64,000 nucleotides of DNA, from NCBI GenBank assembly GCA_016717335.1, contig JADKFS010000001.1, positions 1,798,001-1,862,000 on the forward strand. The letters run 5' to 3'. Of this stretch, positions 1 to 8,815 are shown piece by piece. The stretch comes from Candidatus Ribeiella danica (lineage in GTDB: Bacteria > Chloroflexota > Chloroflexia > Chloroflexales > Roseiflexaceae). Position numbers and translations under genes: made by a program. The notes under the pieces were generated by a model, which did no database searches, was not told the origin of the DNA, and worked only from the letters and a program-made list of their open reading frames with translations. Each line of letters opens with the position of its first letter. The stretch's first letter is position 1.

Positions 1-895
1 GGTCGAGCGGCGGGGCGGGCTCGCCGAACACCCGGTAGCCGAGCGCCTGCCCCTCGCCCGGCGCGGCGCCCAGCGCGAGGCCGCTGTCGCGCATCTGGAG
101 CGGCTCGAAGATCGCGCCGCGCATGAAGTCGGCGTAGGGCTGCCCGGCGACCCGCTCGATGATCGCGCCGAGCAGGACGTAGTCGGAGTTCTCGTACATG
201 TAGCCGCTGCCCGGGGCGAACAGCAGCGGCAGGTCGCGGAAGCGCGCGATCAGGTCCGCCGGCGTGGCCGGCAGCATCTGGGTCTGGTCGTACGACGCGA
301 AGTCGGTGTAGTTCGGCAGGCCCGAGGTGTGCGTCAGCAGCTGCTCGATCGTGATCGCGCGCCACGCTGCGGGGCAGCCCTCCAGGTAGCCGCAGATCGG
401 GTCTTTGACGTCGAGCTTGCCGCGCGCCTGCAGCAGCATGATCGCGGCGGCGGTGAACTGCTTGCTCATCGAGGCCAGCCGGAAGCGCGTCTTCGCGGTG
501 TTGGGCACGCCCTGCGCGGCGTCGGCCATGCCGTAGCCCGCGCTCAGCAGCACCTGCCCGTCGCGGGCGATCAGCACGGCGCCCTGGAATAGCCCGGCGC
601 CGACGAGGTCGTTCAGGTAGCCGTCGATGATCCGCCCGAGCGGGCTGTCCGGCTGCGCGGCCGTGGGGCTGGGCGCGGCCGTAGGGATGGGAGCGGCGGT
701 CGGGGGCGCGGTCGGGCTGGGCGCGGCCGTAGGGATGGGAGCGGCGGTCGGCTGGCCGGACGGCTGCGCGGCAGATGTTGGCTCGGGCGCTGTATCGCCA
801 GCCCGCACGCGCAGCTGCCATAGCGGGCTGCAGGTCGTGAGCACCAGCAGCAGGGCTATGCCGGTGATGATCACCGCTTGTGTGATTCTGCGCAA
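1..895 (-). CDS. Serine hydrolase, beta-lactamase/class C family, lipoprotein; C-terminus outside window
   Basis: The reading frame runs leftwards off the window, so only about 298 residues are present. It opens at a TTG (895) behind a GAGGG-like site; an in-frame TGA lies seven codons upstream. Residues 5-20 are hydrophobic and end in LTTC, a lipobox with Cys22, so the protein is probably a lipoprotein. Residues 35-85 are a Pro/Thr/Ala linker made of repeated PTAAP units. The catalytic domain follows, with the SxxK motif SMSK at about residues 142-145 and a YEN (YxN) motif near residue 222. These are the nucleophile motifs of PF00144 enzymes (beta-lactamase class C, D-aminopeptidase, esterase). 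The substrate cannot be told from sequence. No neighbour is shared with a known cell-wall operon. Confidence 0.85.
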   Translation of the reverse strand, partial: MRRITQAVIITGIALLLVLTTCSPLWQLRVRAGDTAPEPTSAAQPSGQPTAAPIPTAAPSPTAPPTAAPIPTAAPSPTAAQPDSPLGRIIDGYLNDLVGAGLFQGAVLIARDGQVLLSAGYGMADAAQGVPNTAKTRFRLASMSKQFTAAAIMLLQARGKLDVKDPICGYLEGCPAAWRAITIEQLLTHTSGLPNYTDFASYDQTQMLPATPADLIARFRDLPLLFAPGSGYMYENSDYVLLGAIIERVAGQPYADFMRGAIFEPLQMRDSGLALGAAPGEGQALGYRVFGEPAPPLD

Positions 896-1237
896 GGCTG
901 AACTGCCCTCGTGTCAGTGGTGGTGATGGCCGAGCAGGCTGCCGGGCGGCGCCCTACGATGCAGGGCCGCAGTGCGCCGATTGTACTGCAAGTCGCAGCC
1001 ATGGTCAATGAGCGTACTCTGGTGCGCTGTACCCCTCTTCCCCCTTCCCCGCTCCCATGGAGACGGGAGTGGGGGATTCCCTGCCGGGCAGGCGTTCGCC
1101 CCGCCGCTGAGAGTGAAGGTGGAACAGGGCCTACGCAGTCACACGGTTGTTTCGTGCTACAATCGTGCCTGACGAGCGGCGCGCGGCCGCGCCGTGTTTG
1201 CCTGCGGTTTCCAGTGGCTGTAAGAGAGAAGGGGCGG
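896..1237. repeat. Divergent intergenic region with a partial palindromic module
   Basis: This 342-bp spacer separates the serine hydrolase (left) from the FAD oxidase (right). Positions about 1035-1090 hold a half copy of the palindromic module seen elsewhere: a C-rich run, the hairpin GCTCCCatggagacGGGAG, then a G-rich run. A TACAAT hexamer at about 1158-1163 could be a -10 element for the oxidase, but no good -35 is visible. I see no gene here. Confidence 0.5.
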
Positions 1238-2521
1238 ATGTTGAAGCAGTCGCCGGTCTGGCTTGAGGGTATCGTCTTCCCCGCGATCGACCCGGCCCGC
1301 GCGCTGCCGGAGCGGGTCGACGTGGCGGTGGTCGGCGGCGGGTACACCGGGCTGGCGGCGGCGCTCGCGCTGGCGCGCCGCGGCGCCACAGTCGCGCTGC
1401 TGGAGGCTCACACGCTCGGCTGGGGCGCCAGCTCGCGCAACGGCGGCATGGTGCTGACCGGGCTGAAGCTTGAGGCGCCGCAGCTGGTGGCGAAGTATGG
1501 CCTGGCGGCGGCGCGTTCGCTGTTCGCGGCCTCGCTCCGCTCGATCGACTGCGTCGAGCGGGCCGTCGCCGAGGAGCGGATCGACTGCGGCTTCCAGCGC
1601 AGCGGCCACCTGCTGCTGGCCAGCAAGCCGGCGCACTTTCGCGCCATGGTCGACGAGGCCGCGCTGATCGAGCGCGAGTTCGGCCACCCGGCCCGCGCGG
1701 TGCCGCCGGCCGAGCTGCGCGGCGAGATTGGCTCGGGCGTCTACCACGGCGGCCTGCTCGACCAGGCCAGCGCGGCGATCGACCCGGCGCGCTACGTCGC
1801 CGGATTGGCCAAAGCGGCCGAGCGCGCCGGCGCGCTGCTCTACGAGCGCACGGCGGTGACGGACATCCGCCGCAGCGGGCCGGCCTGGGTCGTCGGCACG
1901 GCGCGCGGCGCGCTGCGCGCCGGGGCGGTGCTGGTCGCAAGTGGCGCGTACACCGGGCCGGCCACCCCGGCGCTGCGGCGGCGGATCGTGCCGCTCGGCT
2001 CGTACAGCATCGCGACCGAGCGGCTGCCCGAGCCCCTGGCGCGCGAGCTGAGCCCGCGCGGCCGGATGATGTTCGACTCGAAGCGGCTGCTGTGCTACTT
2101 CCGGCTCACGCCCGACCGGCGGATGCTGTTTGGCGGCCGGGCCGGCTTCTTCCCCGAGACGCCGGACATCGTGCGCCGGAGCGCGGAGATCCTGCGCCGC
2201 GCTATGCTCGCGGTCTTCCCGCAGCTGCGCGACGCGCGGGTCGAGCACGCCTGGGGCGGCACGCTCGACGTGGCCTTCGACATGATGCCGCACGCCGGCG
2301 AGCTCGGCGGGCTGCACTACGCGATCGGCTACGCCGGCCACGGCGTGGCGATGGCGACCTACCTGGGCAGCCTCCTCGGCGCCGAGCTGGCGGGCGAGGC
2401 GGCCGAGCGCCCGCTGGCCGGGCTGCCGCTCCCCGGCGCGCCGCTCGGCCTGTACGACGGCCGGCCCTGGTTCCTGCCGCTCGTCGGCGCATGGTACCGG
2501 CTGCTGGACTGGCTGAGCTAA
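1238..2521 (+). CDS. FAD-dependent oxidoreductase (DAO family, amine/glycine oxidase-like)
   Basis: The 427-residue protein starts at ATG 1238, just after an AGAAGGGG ribosome site. The frame is open upstream to 911, but that stretch is low-complexity intergenic DNA. Residues about 28-55 hold the Rossmann dinucleotide site (VAVVGGGYTGLAAAL followed by an acidic residue at the end of strand 2). SSRNGG at about residue 70 matches the flavin-contact region of PuuB/glycine-oxidase-type PF01266 enzymes. The C-terminus carries the usual second FAD motif, with GYAGHGVAMATYLG. The likely reaction is oxidative deamination of an amine or amino acid with H2O2 release; the substrate is unknown. It is probably transcribed alone, 120 bp before the next gene. 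Confidence 0.85.
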   Translation: MLKQSPVWLEGIVFPAIDPARALPERVDVAVVGGGYTGLAAALALARRGATVALLEAHTLGWGASSRNGGMVLTGLKLEAPQLVAKYGLAAARSLFAASLRSIDCVERAVAEERIDCGFQRSGHLLLASKPAHFRAMVDEAALIEREFGHPARAVPPAELRGEIGSGVYHGGLLDQASAAIDPARYVAGLAKAAERAGALLYERTAVTDIRRSGPAWVVGTARGALRAGAVLVASGAYTGPATPALRRRIVPLGSYSIATERLPEPLARELSPRGRMMFDSKRLLCYFRLTPDRRMLFGGRAGFFPETPDIVRRSAEILRRAMLAVFPQLRDARVEHAWGGTLDVAFDMMPHAGELGGLHYAIGYAGHGVAMATYLGSLLGAELAGEAAERPLAGLPLPGAPLGLYDGRPWFLPLVGAWYRLLDWLS

Positions 2522-2554
2522 AGGGCTCGCACGGATCATACCACTGCAACTGAG

Positions 2555-2560
2555 TATAAT
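2555..2560 (+). promoter_or_regulatory. Possible -10 hexamer upstream of the YbhN-like gene
   Basis: A perfect TATAAT lies 81 bp before the start at 2642. No convincing -35 box is present at the expected distance, so this is a weak call. Confidence 0.3.
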
Positions 2561-2641
2561 AGTCACACGTCTGAACAAAGGGTAAGCACATCGCAGCACC
2601 GGCGCGGCCTCGTGCCCCGCCCGTACCAATAAGGCTGACAT

Positions 2642-3733
2642 ATGTCGGTGACAAAACGCCGCATCCCTTGGACATACGTGATGAGCGGCCTGCTGCTGGC
2701 GGTCCTGCTGGCGCTGGTCGTGCGAAGCTGGGATCAGATCCGCGTCAAGGGGCTTGAGGCTGTGGCGCTGGTCGAGGCCGCCCGGCCGATCTGGCTCGTG
2801 CTGGCGGCGATCGCCATTCTGGCAGGCTTCCTCTGCGCGGGGCAGATCTACGGGCGCGTGCTGGCGACGCTCGGCTACAAGGCGCCGCCGCTCTGGCTCT
2901 CGGCGGCGTCGCTGGTCACGATCCTGCTCAGCCAGGCGCTGCCGGTCGGCACGGTCGCCAGCTACGCGTTCCTGACCACCAGCCTGCGCCGGCGCGGCGT
3001 GCCCGCCACCAGCGTGGCGGTGATCGCCAGCCTGGAGCTGCTGAGCTGGGGCGGCGCGATGCTGATCCTGTTCGTCTACGGCATGATCTACGTGCTGGCG
3101 ACTACCAGCAACAGCTCGATCGCCAGGGCCTCGCTCACCGGCTTCGGCACGGTCGTGCTGCTGATCTGCGCCTACCTGTTCGTGGGCAGCCGCCCGCGCG
3201 AGACGCTGCACAGCTGGGCAATGCGGGCCAAGCGCGTGATCGAGCGGCTGTTCGGGCCGATCTGGCACGACTCGCAGGTCCAGCGGATGATCGACGAGCT
3301 GGCCCACAACCGCCAGCTGATGATCGAGCAGCCGGCGCGGGTGCTCCTGCTGATCTGCCTGCAGCTCTCGATCTTCACGCTGCACAGCGTCGCGCTGCTG
3401 GCGATCCTGCGCGGGATGGGCATCGCGATCGCCCCGCTGGCCGCGCTGGCGGCCTACGGGCTGGCGCTGATCGTCAGCACCTACACGCTACTGCCGGCCG
3501 GCGGCGGCACGGTCGAGGCCGCGCTCACCGTCGCGCTGACGGTGCAGGGCGTGCCGCTGGAGGCCGCGCTCGGCGCCACGGTGCTGTTCCGGCTGTTCAA
3601 CTTCTGGCTGCTGCTGCCGGTCGGCCTGCTCTGCTACCGCGCCCTGATGCGCCCGGCCGCCGACCAGCGGCCATTCGATGCCGCTCAGCCGATCGCGCCG
3701 CCCACACCATGCGGCGAGCCAGAGGATCGCTAA
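2642..3733 (+). CDS. Lysylphosphatidylglycerol synthase TM-region / YbhN (UPF0104) family membrane protein
   Basis: This 363-residue polytopic protein has about eight hydrophobic segments, from residues 11-28 to the end. The C-terminal region contains the PAGGGTVEAAL motif followed by a second amphipathic helix, FRLFNFWLLLP. This pattern is typical of PF03706 proteins, whose membrane domain flips or transfers lipids in MprF and which also occur alone (YbhN, AglD). No aminoacyl-transferase domain is fused, so lipid lysinylation should not be assumed. A role in envelope lipid or glycolipid handling is inference. The next gene, a LacI-type regulator, is separated by a palindromic module, so the two are probably not one transcript. 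Confidence 0.8.
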   Translation: MSVTKRRIPWTYVMSGLLLAVLLALVVRSWDQIRVKGLEAVALVEAARPIWLVLAAIAILAGFLCAGQIYGRVLATLGYKAPPLWLSAASLVTILLSQALPVGTVASYAFLTTSLRRRGVPATSVAVIASLELLSWGGAMLILFVYGMIYVLATTSNSSIARASLTGFGTVVLLICAYLFVGSRPRETLHSWAMRAKRVIERLFGPIWHDSQVQRMIDELAHNRQLMIEQPARVLLLICLQLSIFTLHSVALLAILRGMGIAIAPLAALAAYGLALIVSTYTLLPAGGGTVEAALTVALTVQGVPLEAALGATVLFRLFNFWLLLPVGLLCYRALMRPAADQRPFDAAQPIAPPTPCGEPEDR

Positions 3734-3776
3734 TGCCTGACTTTCGTGGCGGAGCGCGCCCCCGGCGCTCCGCAGG

Positions 3777-3920
3777 CCCTCACCCCCTGCCCCCTCTCCC
3801 GTGGCGACGGGAGAGGGGGATTCTTGGTGGGTGCCAGGGGTTCGGCTCGGCCGAACCCCTGGCACCCACCAATGTTCACCCGCGCCCCTAGCAGGGGCGC
3901 GGGCAGGGGGTGGGTGATCC
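3777..3920. repeat. Cloverleaf-like palindromic module A
   Basis: Outer CCCTCACCCCCTGCC at the left is near-complementary to the GGGCAGGGGGTG run at the right. Between them are three hairpins: CTCTCCC/GGGAGAG; a perfect 22-bp core stem with a 5-nt loop at 3824-3872 (arm begins TTGGTGGGTGCCAGG); and GCGCCCCT/AGGGGCGC. It starts 43 bp after the YbhN-like stop codon. Other copies keep the frame but have a different core. Confidence 0.85.
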
Positions 3921-3940
3921 AGGGCAGTAGATTATCATGC

Positions 3941-3946
3941 TATAAT
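3941..3946 (+). promoter_or_regulatory. Probable -10 of the LacI-type regulator
   Basis: TATAAT lies 24 bp before the ATG at 3970, with AGGAGC (3955-3960) as ribosome site between. The -35 region is not convincing. Confidence 0.45.
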
Positions 3947-3969
3947 GGCGCCGCAGGAGCGTCTTCCCT

Positions 3970-5007
3970 ATGGCTAAAGTCACTATCTCGCAAATCGCTA
4001 AAGAAGCGGGTGTTTCCAAGACAGCCGTCTCCTTCGCGTTCAACGATCCCTCGCAGCTTGCGCCGGGCACCGTCAAGCATATTCGCGAGATCGCCGAGCG
4101 GCTTGGCTACACCCCCGACCCGATCGCGCGCAGCATGACGACGCGCCGCACCAACGCGCTCGGCCTGCTGCTGCCGCAGGATATCGCCACGTCGATGTCG
4201 AACCCGTTCTACACGCAGTTCATCCGCGGCATGGGCAAGATCTGCGGCCGCGCCGGCCTGACGCTCATGCTCGTGCCGCCGCTGTGGGGCTCGATGATGA
4301 AGGCGATCCCGCACGCGACGGTCGACGGCTTCGTGGTGGTCGGCCTTGAGGTCGACCGCGGCGAGATCCTGCTCATGCGCCAGCGCGACATGCCGTTCGT
4401 GATGGTCGACAGCGAGGCGCCCGCGGATGTGCCGAGCGTGAACGTGGACGATCGCAGCGGCGCGCGGGCGGTGATGCGGCATGTGCTGTCGAAGGGGCAC
4501 CGCCGGATCGCGATCGTCTGCATCGAGTCGGGCAAGGCCGGCCAGATCGAGGAGTACACCGGCACGCTGGCCGCGCGCCTGGCGGGCTACCGCGAGGCGC
4601 TGGCCGAGCGCGGCCTGTCGATCGACGATCCCGAGATCACGGTCGTCGAGGCGCCGACGAGCTGGGAGGGCGGCCAGGTTGCCTTCAATCGGCTGTGGGC
4701 CTCCGACAGCCGCCCGACCGCGATCGTGGCGATGAGCGATATTATTGCGATCGGCGTGATGGAGGCGGCCGGCGCCTACAAGCTGCACCTGCCGCGCGAT
4801 CTGTCGGTCGTCGGGTTCGACGATCTGCCGGATGCGCGCTACATCCGGCCTGGCCTGACAACGGTTCGCCAGCCGGTCGAGGAGAAGGGCCAGCTGGCGG
4901 CCGAGGTGCTGGTGGCCGCGCTCGAGAAGAGCGGCGAGGTCAAGCACCACGTGCTGCCGACCGAGCTGGTGATCCGGCACTCGGTCGGCGCGGCCCGCGA
5001 GGCGTGA
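3970..5007 (+). CDS. LacI/GalR-family transcriptional regulator
   Basis: The 345-residue protein has the family layout. An N-terminal helix-turn-helix covers residues 5-25 (ISQIAKEAGVSKTAVSFAFN). A hinge helix ends near residue 60, and a periplasmic-binding-protein-like effector domain fills the rest, including GFDDLPDARY close to the C-terminus as in PurR/GalR. The ligand is probably a sugar or nucleoside, but no transport or catabolic operon adjoins it, so its target is unknown. It is followed after 74 bp by a small membrane protein that could be co-transcribed. Confidence 0.93.
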   Translation: MAKVTISQIAKEAGVSKTAVSFAFNDPSQLAPGTVKHIREIAERLGYTPDPIARSMTTRRTNALGLLLPQDIATSMSNPFYTQFIRGMGKICGRAGLTLMLVPPLWGSMMKAIPHATVDGFVVVGLEVDRGEILLMRQRDMPFVMVDSEAPADVPSVNVDDRSGARAVMRHVLSKGHRRIAIVCIESGKAGQIEEYTGTLAARLAGYREALAERGLSIDDPEITVVEAPTSWEGGQVAFNRLWASDSRPTAIVAMSDIIAIGVMEAAGAYKLHLPRDLSVVGFDDLPDARYIRPGLTTVRQPVEEKGQLAAEVLVAALEKSGEVKHHVLPTELVIRHSVGAAREA

Positions 5008-5081
5008 TCGCGCCCTGGCCGTGAGGCAGATCGCTGTCAAGCGAAATCTTGTCTATGGCGATGAGTAGAGCGGAGGTTCCT

Positions 5082-5330
5082 ATGCTGATTATTGGCGCGC
5101 TGATCACCCTTGGCGGCGCGGTCGCGTTCCTGGTCCTGGGCGCGCTGACGCTGTTTGGCGGCCTGAACGCGACCCAGCGGCAGGTCGTGCCCGGCTTCCG
5201 CCCCGACCGGCCCGGCGCCGGCGAGCGCGCGCTGACGCTGCTGGGCGTCTGGGGGCCAATCGCGCTGGTGGCGCTGCTGTGCCTGCTCGCCGGGATCAAG
5301 ATGATGCAGGTGGTCGTGGCCGCCTTCTAG
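5082..5330 (+). CDS. Small membrane protein, two predicted TM segments, function unknown
   Basis: ATG 5082 is chosen because CGGAGG lies seven bases before it; an in-frame ATG at 5049 has no such site. The 82-residue product has hydrophobic helices at about 2-28 and 55-80, joined by a polar loop rich in Arg and Pro (FRPDRPGAGER). I recognise no family. It lies 74 bp behind the LacI-type regulator on the same strand and just before a palindromic module. Confidence 0.65.
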   Translation: MLIIGALITLGGAVAFLVLGALTLFGGLNATQRQVVPGFRPDRPGAGERALTLLGVWGPIALVALLCLLAGIKMMQVVVAAF

Positions 5331-5342
5331 CCTTGTTGGTGG

Positions 5343-5472
5343 CCCTCACCCCCCTGCCCCCCCTCTCCCGTTCTGGGAGAGGGGGGTATCCTTACTGGCG
5401 GCAGCACGCGGTCGCTTTGCGACCGCGTGCTGCCGCCAAGAGCGTGGCCCCTTCTCCTGGGAGGGCGGAGGA
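5343..5472. repeat. Cloverleaf-like palindromic module B (right side degraded)
   Basis: CCCTCACCCCCC opens the module, followed by the CTCTCCCgttctGGGAGAG hairpin. The core hairpin is at 5396-5438: 20-bp perfect arms (TGGCGGCAGCACGCGGTCGC) and a TTT loop. The third arm is degenerate. The module lies between convergent stop codons (5330 and 5569) and may act as a bidirectional terminator. Confidence 0.8.
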
Positions 5473-5473
5473 T

Positions 5474-5573
5474 CTATGGCAATGGTCAGAAGCGTTGAGC
5501 CGTGCCACCAGCCGCCAATCGCTTTGTGCTGCCTCAAATCTACTGACTACTGGCTACTGACTACTACTCTAGG
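5474..5573 (+). mobile_element. Diverged copy of the ~108-bp MITE-like element
   Basis: The sequence starts CTATGGCAATGGTCAG, continues AAGCGTTGAGCC, and ends in ACTACTGGCTACTGAC followed by CTCTAGG. It aligns by eye with the copies at 41105 and 63652. The right end contains the bases read as the opcA stop codon (5569-5571). Confidence 0.5.
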
Positions 5574-6669
5574 CCAGCGCGGCAGCGCTCCTGATCGTCT
5601 GCTCGTAGGTCTCGTCGCGGCCGCGCAGCTGCAGCTCCTCGCCGAGCAGCCCGGCCTCGTCGAGCCGCTCCAGGCGCACCTTGCGCTGCAGCGGCGGCAT
5701 CCCCTGCACCTCCGACCGAGCCACCGCGCAGTCGGGCTGGCTGTCGCGCGCGACCGAGAAGCGCGCGCGCTGGCACTCGATCGTCAGCGCCGCGAGCCGG
5801 TCCAGCACGTCCTCCTTTGGCTCGGCCTGCCGCAGCTCGACCGTTACCGCCTGGCCGTCCGGCCGGGTCAGGCCCAGCGCGCCGGCGGCCTGTCGCCAGC
5901 CCAGCCGCGAGGCCAGCCACGCCAGCAGCAGCAGCGCCTGGCTGCGGTCGTCGGGCGCGCCGGCGCGCACCTCGTAGTCCACCACCACGCGCGTGATCTC
6001 GGCCAGGTGCGCGGCCATGGCCGCCGTGTCGAAGAACTGCGCGGTCAGCTCGCGCCAGGGCGTCAGCCGGCTCCACGATAGGTCGCTGACGCGGGTCGTG
6101 CCGAGCATCCCGGCCATGCGCCGGAGCCCGTCCGCCGGCGCGTCGAACGTGGCGCTGTCGACGATCACCCGGTCGACCATATCCGCGAGCCGGGCGAAGC
6201 GCGGGTCGTCGAACGGCTCGCCGCGCGGCCACCACAGCATCACCGGCACGTCGGGCACCAGCAGCGGCAGGATGGCGCCGGGCACGCGATCGACCGCGGC
6301 GCCGCGCGCCTCGATCGTGATCTGCTCGCCGCAGACCTGCGACCGGCCGGGGCTCGGCAGCAGGCAGTGCGCCTGGACCCAGGCGTCCAGCTGGTCTTTC
6401 GGCGAGTTTGGCGCGGCGCTGATCACGATCGCGCGGTTGGGGTGCCGGGCGGTCAGCTTGGCGATCATCTCGGTCGCGCGCTCGGCCACCCGCCCGCCGC
6501 CGGTGATCACGATCAGGTTGAGCACGCAGGTGCGCGTGACGGAGCGCTGCTTCTCGCCGCTCTCGCCCTCGGCGGCCTGCTTCCAGAGCTGGCTCAGCTC
6601 GCGCTCGATCGCGCGGACGTCGATGTGGGTGCGCTCGCCGAGCGCGGCCGTGTTCGTGCTGTTGATCAT
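5569..6669 (-). CDS. opcA: Glucose-6-phosphate dehydrogenase assembly protein OpcA
   Basis: The 366-residue protein starts at ATG 6669, behind AAGGTAGG; the 35 further codons upstream are low-complexity heptamer DNA. It shows the OpcA pattern (PF10128). The N-terminal region contains RTCVLNLIV, NRAIVISAAP is near residue 100, and the central DVPVMLWWPRGEPFDD at about 175-190 is the family's best-conserved block. In cyanobacteria and actinobacteria OpcA activates Zwf allosterically. zwf is two genes upstream on the same strand, which supports the call. The stop codon falls inside the end of a MITE-like repeat. Confidence 0.93.
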   Translation of the reverse strand: MINSTNTAALGERTHIDVRAIERELSQLWKQAAEGESGEKQRSVTRTCVLNLIVITGGGRVAERATEMIAKLTARHPNRAIVISAAPNSPKDQLDAWVQAHCLLPSPGRSQVCGEQITIEARGAAVDRVPGAILPLLVPDVPVMLWWPRGEPFDDPRFARLADMVDRVIVDSATFDAPADGLRRMAGMLGTTRVSDLSWSRLTPWRELTAQFFDTAAMAAHLAEITRVVVDYEVRAGAPDDRSQALLLLAWLASRLGWRQAAGALGLTRPDGQAVTVELRQAEPKEDVLDRLAALTIECQRARFSVARDSQPDCAVARSEVQGMPPLQRKVRLERLDEAGLLGEELQLRGRDETYEQTIRSAAALA

Positions 6670-6839
6670 AGGTGGCCTACCTTGATAGTGCGCCCTCTCA
6701 GCGCAGGGGCTTGGGGCTTGGGGCTTGGGACTTAGGATGCTGGTGCGCGTCGAGCGGCTCGACGCGATTTGCAATCTGCAATCTGCAATGGCCCAGCGCC
6801 CACCAGAGCGCCAGCGCCGCCGCTTCTCGGCCGAGGGCG
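6670..6839. repeat. Heptamer-rich spacer between the small membrane protein and opcA
   Basis: Three tandem units of the 7-mer GGGGCTT/GGGACTT occupy about 6709-6735, followed by GCAATCTGCAATCTGCAATG direct repeats at about 6771-6790. No gene is seen. Confidence 0.6.
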
Positions 6840-7247
6840 CTAGCCTCCGCTAAGGATCGACCAGAACAGCGGGCCCATCAGCAGGTAGCTGGCGGTATTG
6901 GCGGCCAGCATAGCGATCCAGATCGTGCGCCAGGCGTGCGCCGAGAGCAGCCGCAGCACGCCCGCCTCGATCACGATCGAGAGCGCCCACGCCCCCACCA
7001 GAAACGGCAGCTCCAGCGCCGGCGTCCAGAAGTTGATGATCACAAAGCAGCCGAGCAGCCCGCCGACCAGCGCCGAGGCCGCGTTCGCCGCCAGCGAGTC
7101 GCGCAGCGAGCGCCAGAACGTGCCCCACTTGAGCAGGCGCAGCGCGACCGCCTCGATCAGCACCACGCCCAGCAGCAGAACGATCCCAAGGGTGGCGCCG
7201 GCGGCGAAGAACACCGGGCCGCTGGCCACGTCGGCGATGATTAGCAT
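6840..7247 (-). CDS. Four-TM membrane protein of unknown function in the zwf-opcA operon
   Basis: The 135-residue protein is almost all hydrophobic, with helices at about 5-32, 52-74, 80-102 and 108-130. It starts 10 bp after the zwf stop and is surely co-transcribed with it. A weak internal symmetry is visible between the two halves (each half has a long helix pair ending in a basic loop). I recognise no family. Its place between zwf and opcA makes it worth testing for a link to redox or sugar-phosphate metabolism, but no function follows from sequence alone. Confidence 0.75.
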   Translation of the reverse strand: MLIIADVASGPVFFAAGATLGIVLLLGVVLIEAVALRLLKWGTFWRSLRDSLAANAASALVGGLLGCFVIINFWTPALELPFLVGAWALSIVIEAGVLRLLSAHAWRTIWIAMLAANTASYLLMGPLFWSILSGG

Positions 7248-7257
7248 ACACTCCCCA

Positions 7258-8805
7258 CTACAGCCGACGCCAGGCGCGCCACTCCGCGCCGAGCAGCCGG
7301 TCGGCCTCCTTAGGTCCCCAGCTGCCGGCCTCGTAGTTCGGAAACGTCGGCGGCGGGCTCATCTCCCAGCCCTGGTGGATCGGCGTGATCAGCGACCACG
7401 ACGCCTCGACCTCGTCGCTGCGGGTGAACAGCGTCGAGTCGCCCAGCATCGCGTCGAGCAGCAGCCGCTCGTAGGCCTCGGGCGACTCGACGCCAAACGA
7501 GGCGTTGTAGCGGAAGTCCATCGACACCGGCCGGATCTGGTTGGCCTGCCCGGGCACCTTCGAGTCGAACCGCAGCGTGATGCCCTCGTCGGGCTGGACC
7601 TGCATCGACAGCACGTTCGGCTCGATGTCGCTCAGCGGCCCGCCGTCGAACAGCATCAGCGGCGCCGCGCGGAACTGGATCGCGATCTCGCTGACCCGCT
7701 TGGGCAGCCGCTTGCCGGTGCGCAGCAGGAACGGCACCCCCGCCCAGCGCCAGCTGTCGATGAACAGCTGCAGCGCCACGTAGCTCTCGGTGGTCGAGCC
7801 GGCCGCGACGCCCTCCTCCTGGCGGTAGCCCGGCACGGCCTGGCCGCCGACGCTGCCGGGGCCGTACTGGCCGCGCACGCTGTATTTATCGACCGCCTCG
7901 GGCGCGATCGGCCGCAGCGCCCGCAACACCTTGACCTTCTCGTCGCGCACCGCGTCGGCGCGGTAGCCGATCGGCGGCTCCATGGCGGTGAGCGTCAGCA
8001 GCTGCATCAGGTGGTTCTGCACCATGTCGCGCATCGCGCCGGCGCGCTCGTAGTAGCCGCCGCGCCCCTCCACGCCGACCGTCTCGGCCACGGTGATCTG
8101 CACGTGGTCGACGTAGCGGCGGTTCCACAGCGGCTCGAAGATCCCGTTCGCGAACCGAAAGACCAGGATATTCTGGACCGTCTCCTTGCCCAGGTAGTGG
8201 TCGATGCGGTAGACCTGCGCCTCGTCGAAGACCTTGTGCACCTCGGTGTTGAGCGCGCGCGCGCTGCCGAGGTCGCGGCCGAACGGCTTCTCGATGATGA
8301 TCCGCACCCAGCCGCCGCCGGCCGCGCGGCTCAGCCCGGCCGCGCCGAGCTGCTGGATGATCGTCGCGTAGGCCTCCGGCGGCGTCGCCAGGTAGAACAG
8401 CCGGTTGCCCGCGGTGCCGCGCTGCTCGTCGATCTGCTGGAGCTTGTGGGCCAGCGCCGCGTAGCCGCTCGGGTCGTCGAATGACGACTGGATGTAGAAG
8501 GCGCCCTCGGCGAAGCTCTGCCACAGATCATCCTGCACGCCGCTGCGCGAGAACGTGCGCGCGTCCTTCAGCAGCGAGTCGCGGAAGAACTCGTCGCTCC
8601 AGTCGCGCCGCGCGAAGCCGACCACGCTGAAGCCCGGCGGCAGCAGCCGCTCGCGCTGGAGGTTGTAGAGCGCGGGCACCAGCTTGCGGTGGGTCAGGTC
8701 GCCGGTCGCGCCGAAGATCACGACTGTGCAGGGCTCGGGCGTGCGCTGCATCCGCATCCCGGCGCGCAGCGGGTTGGTCGTGGTGGGGGTGTCGGTCATT
8801 GGCAT
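7258..8805 (-). CDS. zwf: Glucose-6-phosphate 1-dehydrogenase
   Basis: At 515 residues this is full length. It oxidises glucose 6-phosphate to 6-phosphogluconolactone with NADP+ in the cytoplasm. The nucleotide-binding motif GATGDLTHRKL is at residues 31-41 and the substrate-binding/catalytic motif RIDHYLGKE is near residue 195. The start at 8805 lies 10 bp after the peptidase stop, so the order peptidase-zwf-membrane protein-opcA reads as one operon. Expression with OpcA suggests control by an OpcA-type activator. Confidence 0.97.
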   Translation of the reverse strand: MPMTDTPTTTNPLRAGMRMQRTPEPCTVVIFGATGDLTHRKLVPALYNLQRERLLPPGFSVVGFARRDWSDEFFRDSLLKDARTFSRSGVQDDLWQSFAEGAFYIQSSFDDPSGYAALAHKLQQIDEQRGTAGNRLFYLATPPEAYATIIQQLGAAGLSRAAGGGWVRIIIEKPFGRDLGSARALNTEVHKVFDEAQVYRIDHYLGKETVQNILVFRFANGIFEPLWNRRYVDHVQITVAETVGVEGRGGYYERAGAMRDMVQNHLMQLLTLTAMEPPIGYRADAVRDEKVKVLRALRPIAPEAVDKYSVRGQYGPGSVGGQAVPGYRQEEGVAAGSTTESYVALQLFIDSWRWAGVPFLLRTGKRLPKRVSEIAIQFRAAPLMLFDGGPLSDIEPNVLSMQVQPDEGITLRFDSKVPGQANQIRPVSMDFRYNASFGVESPEAYERLLLDAMLGDSTLFTRSDEVEASWSLITPIHQGWEMSPPPTFPNYEAGSWGPKEADRLLGAEWRAWRRL

Positions 8806-8815
8806 GTTCCCATTG

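Noticed and set aside
911..1237. A 109-codon N-terminal extension of the FAD oxidase
   Set aside because: The extension reads intergenic repeat DNA, while ATG 1238 has a good ribosome site and gives the normal N-terminus.
1157..3385. A 742-codon open frame on the minus strand
   Set aside because: It runs antisense to two well-supported genes (the FAD oxidase and the YbhN-like protein). Its composition, rich in Gln, Arg and His, is the usual antisense shadow in high-GC DNA.
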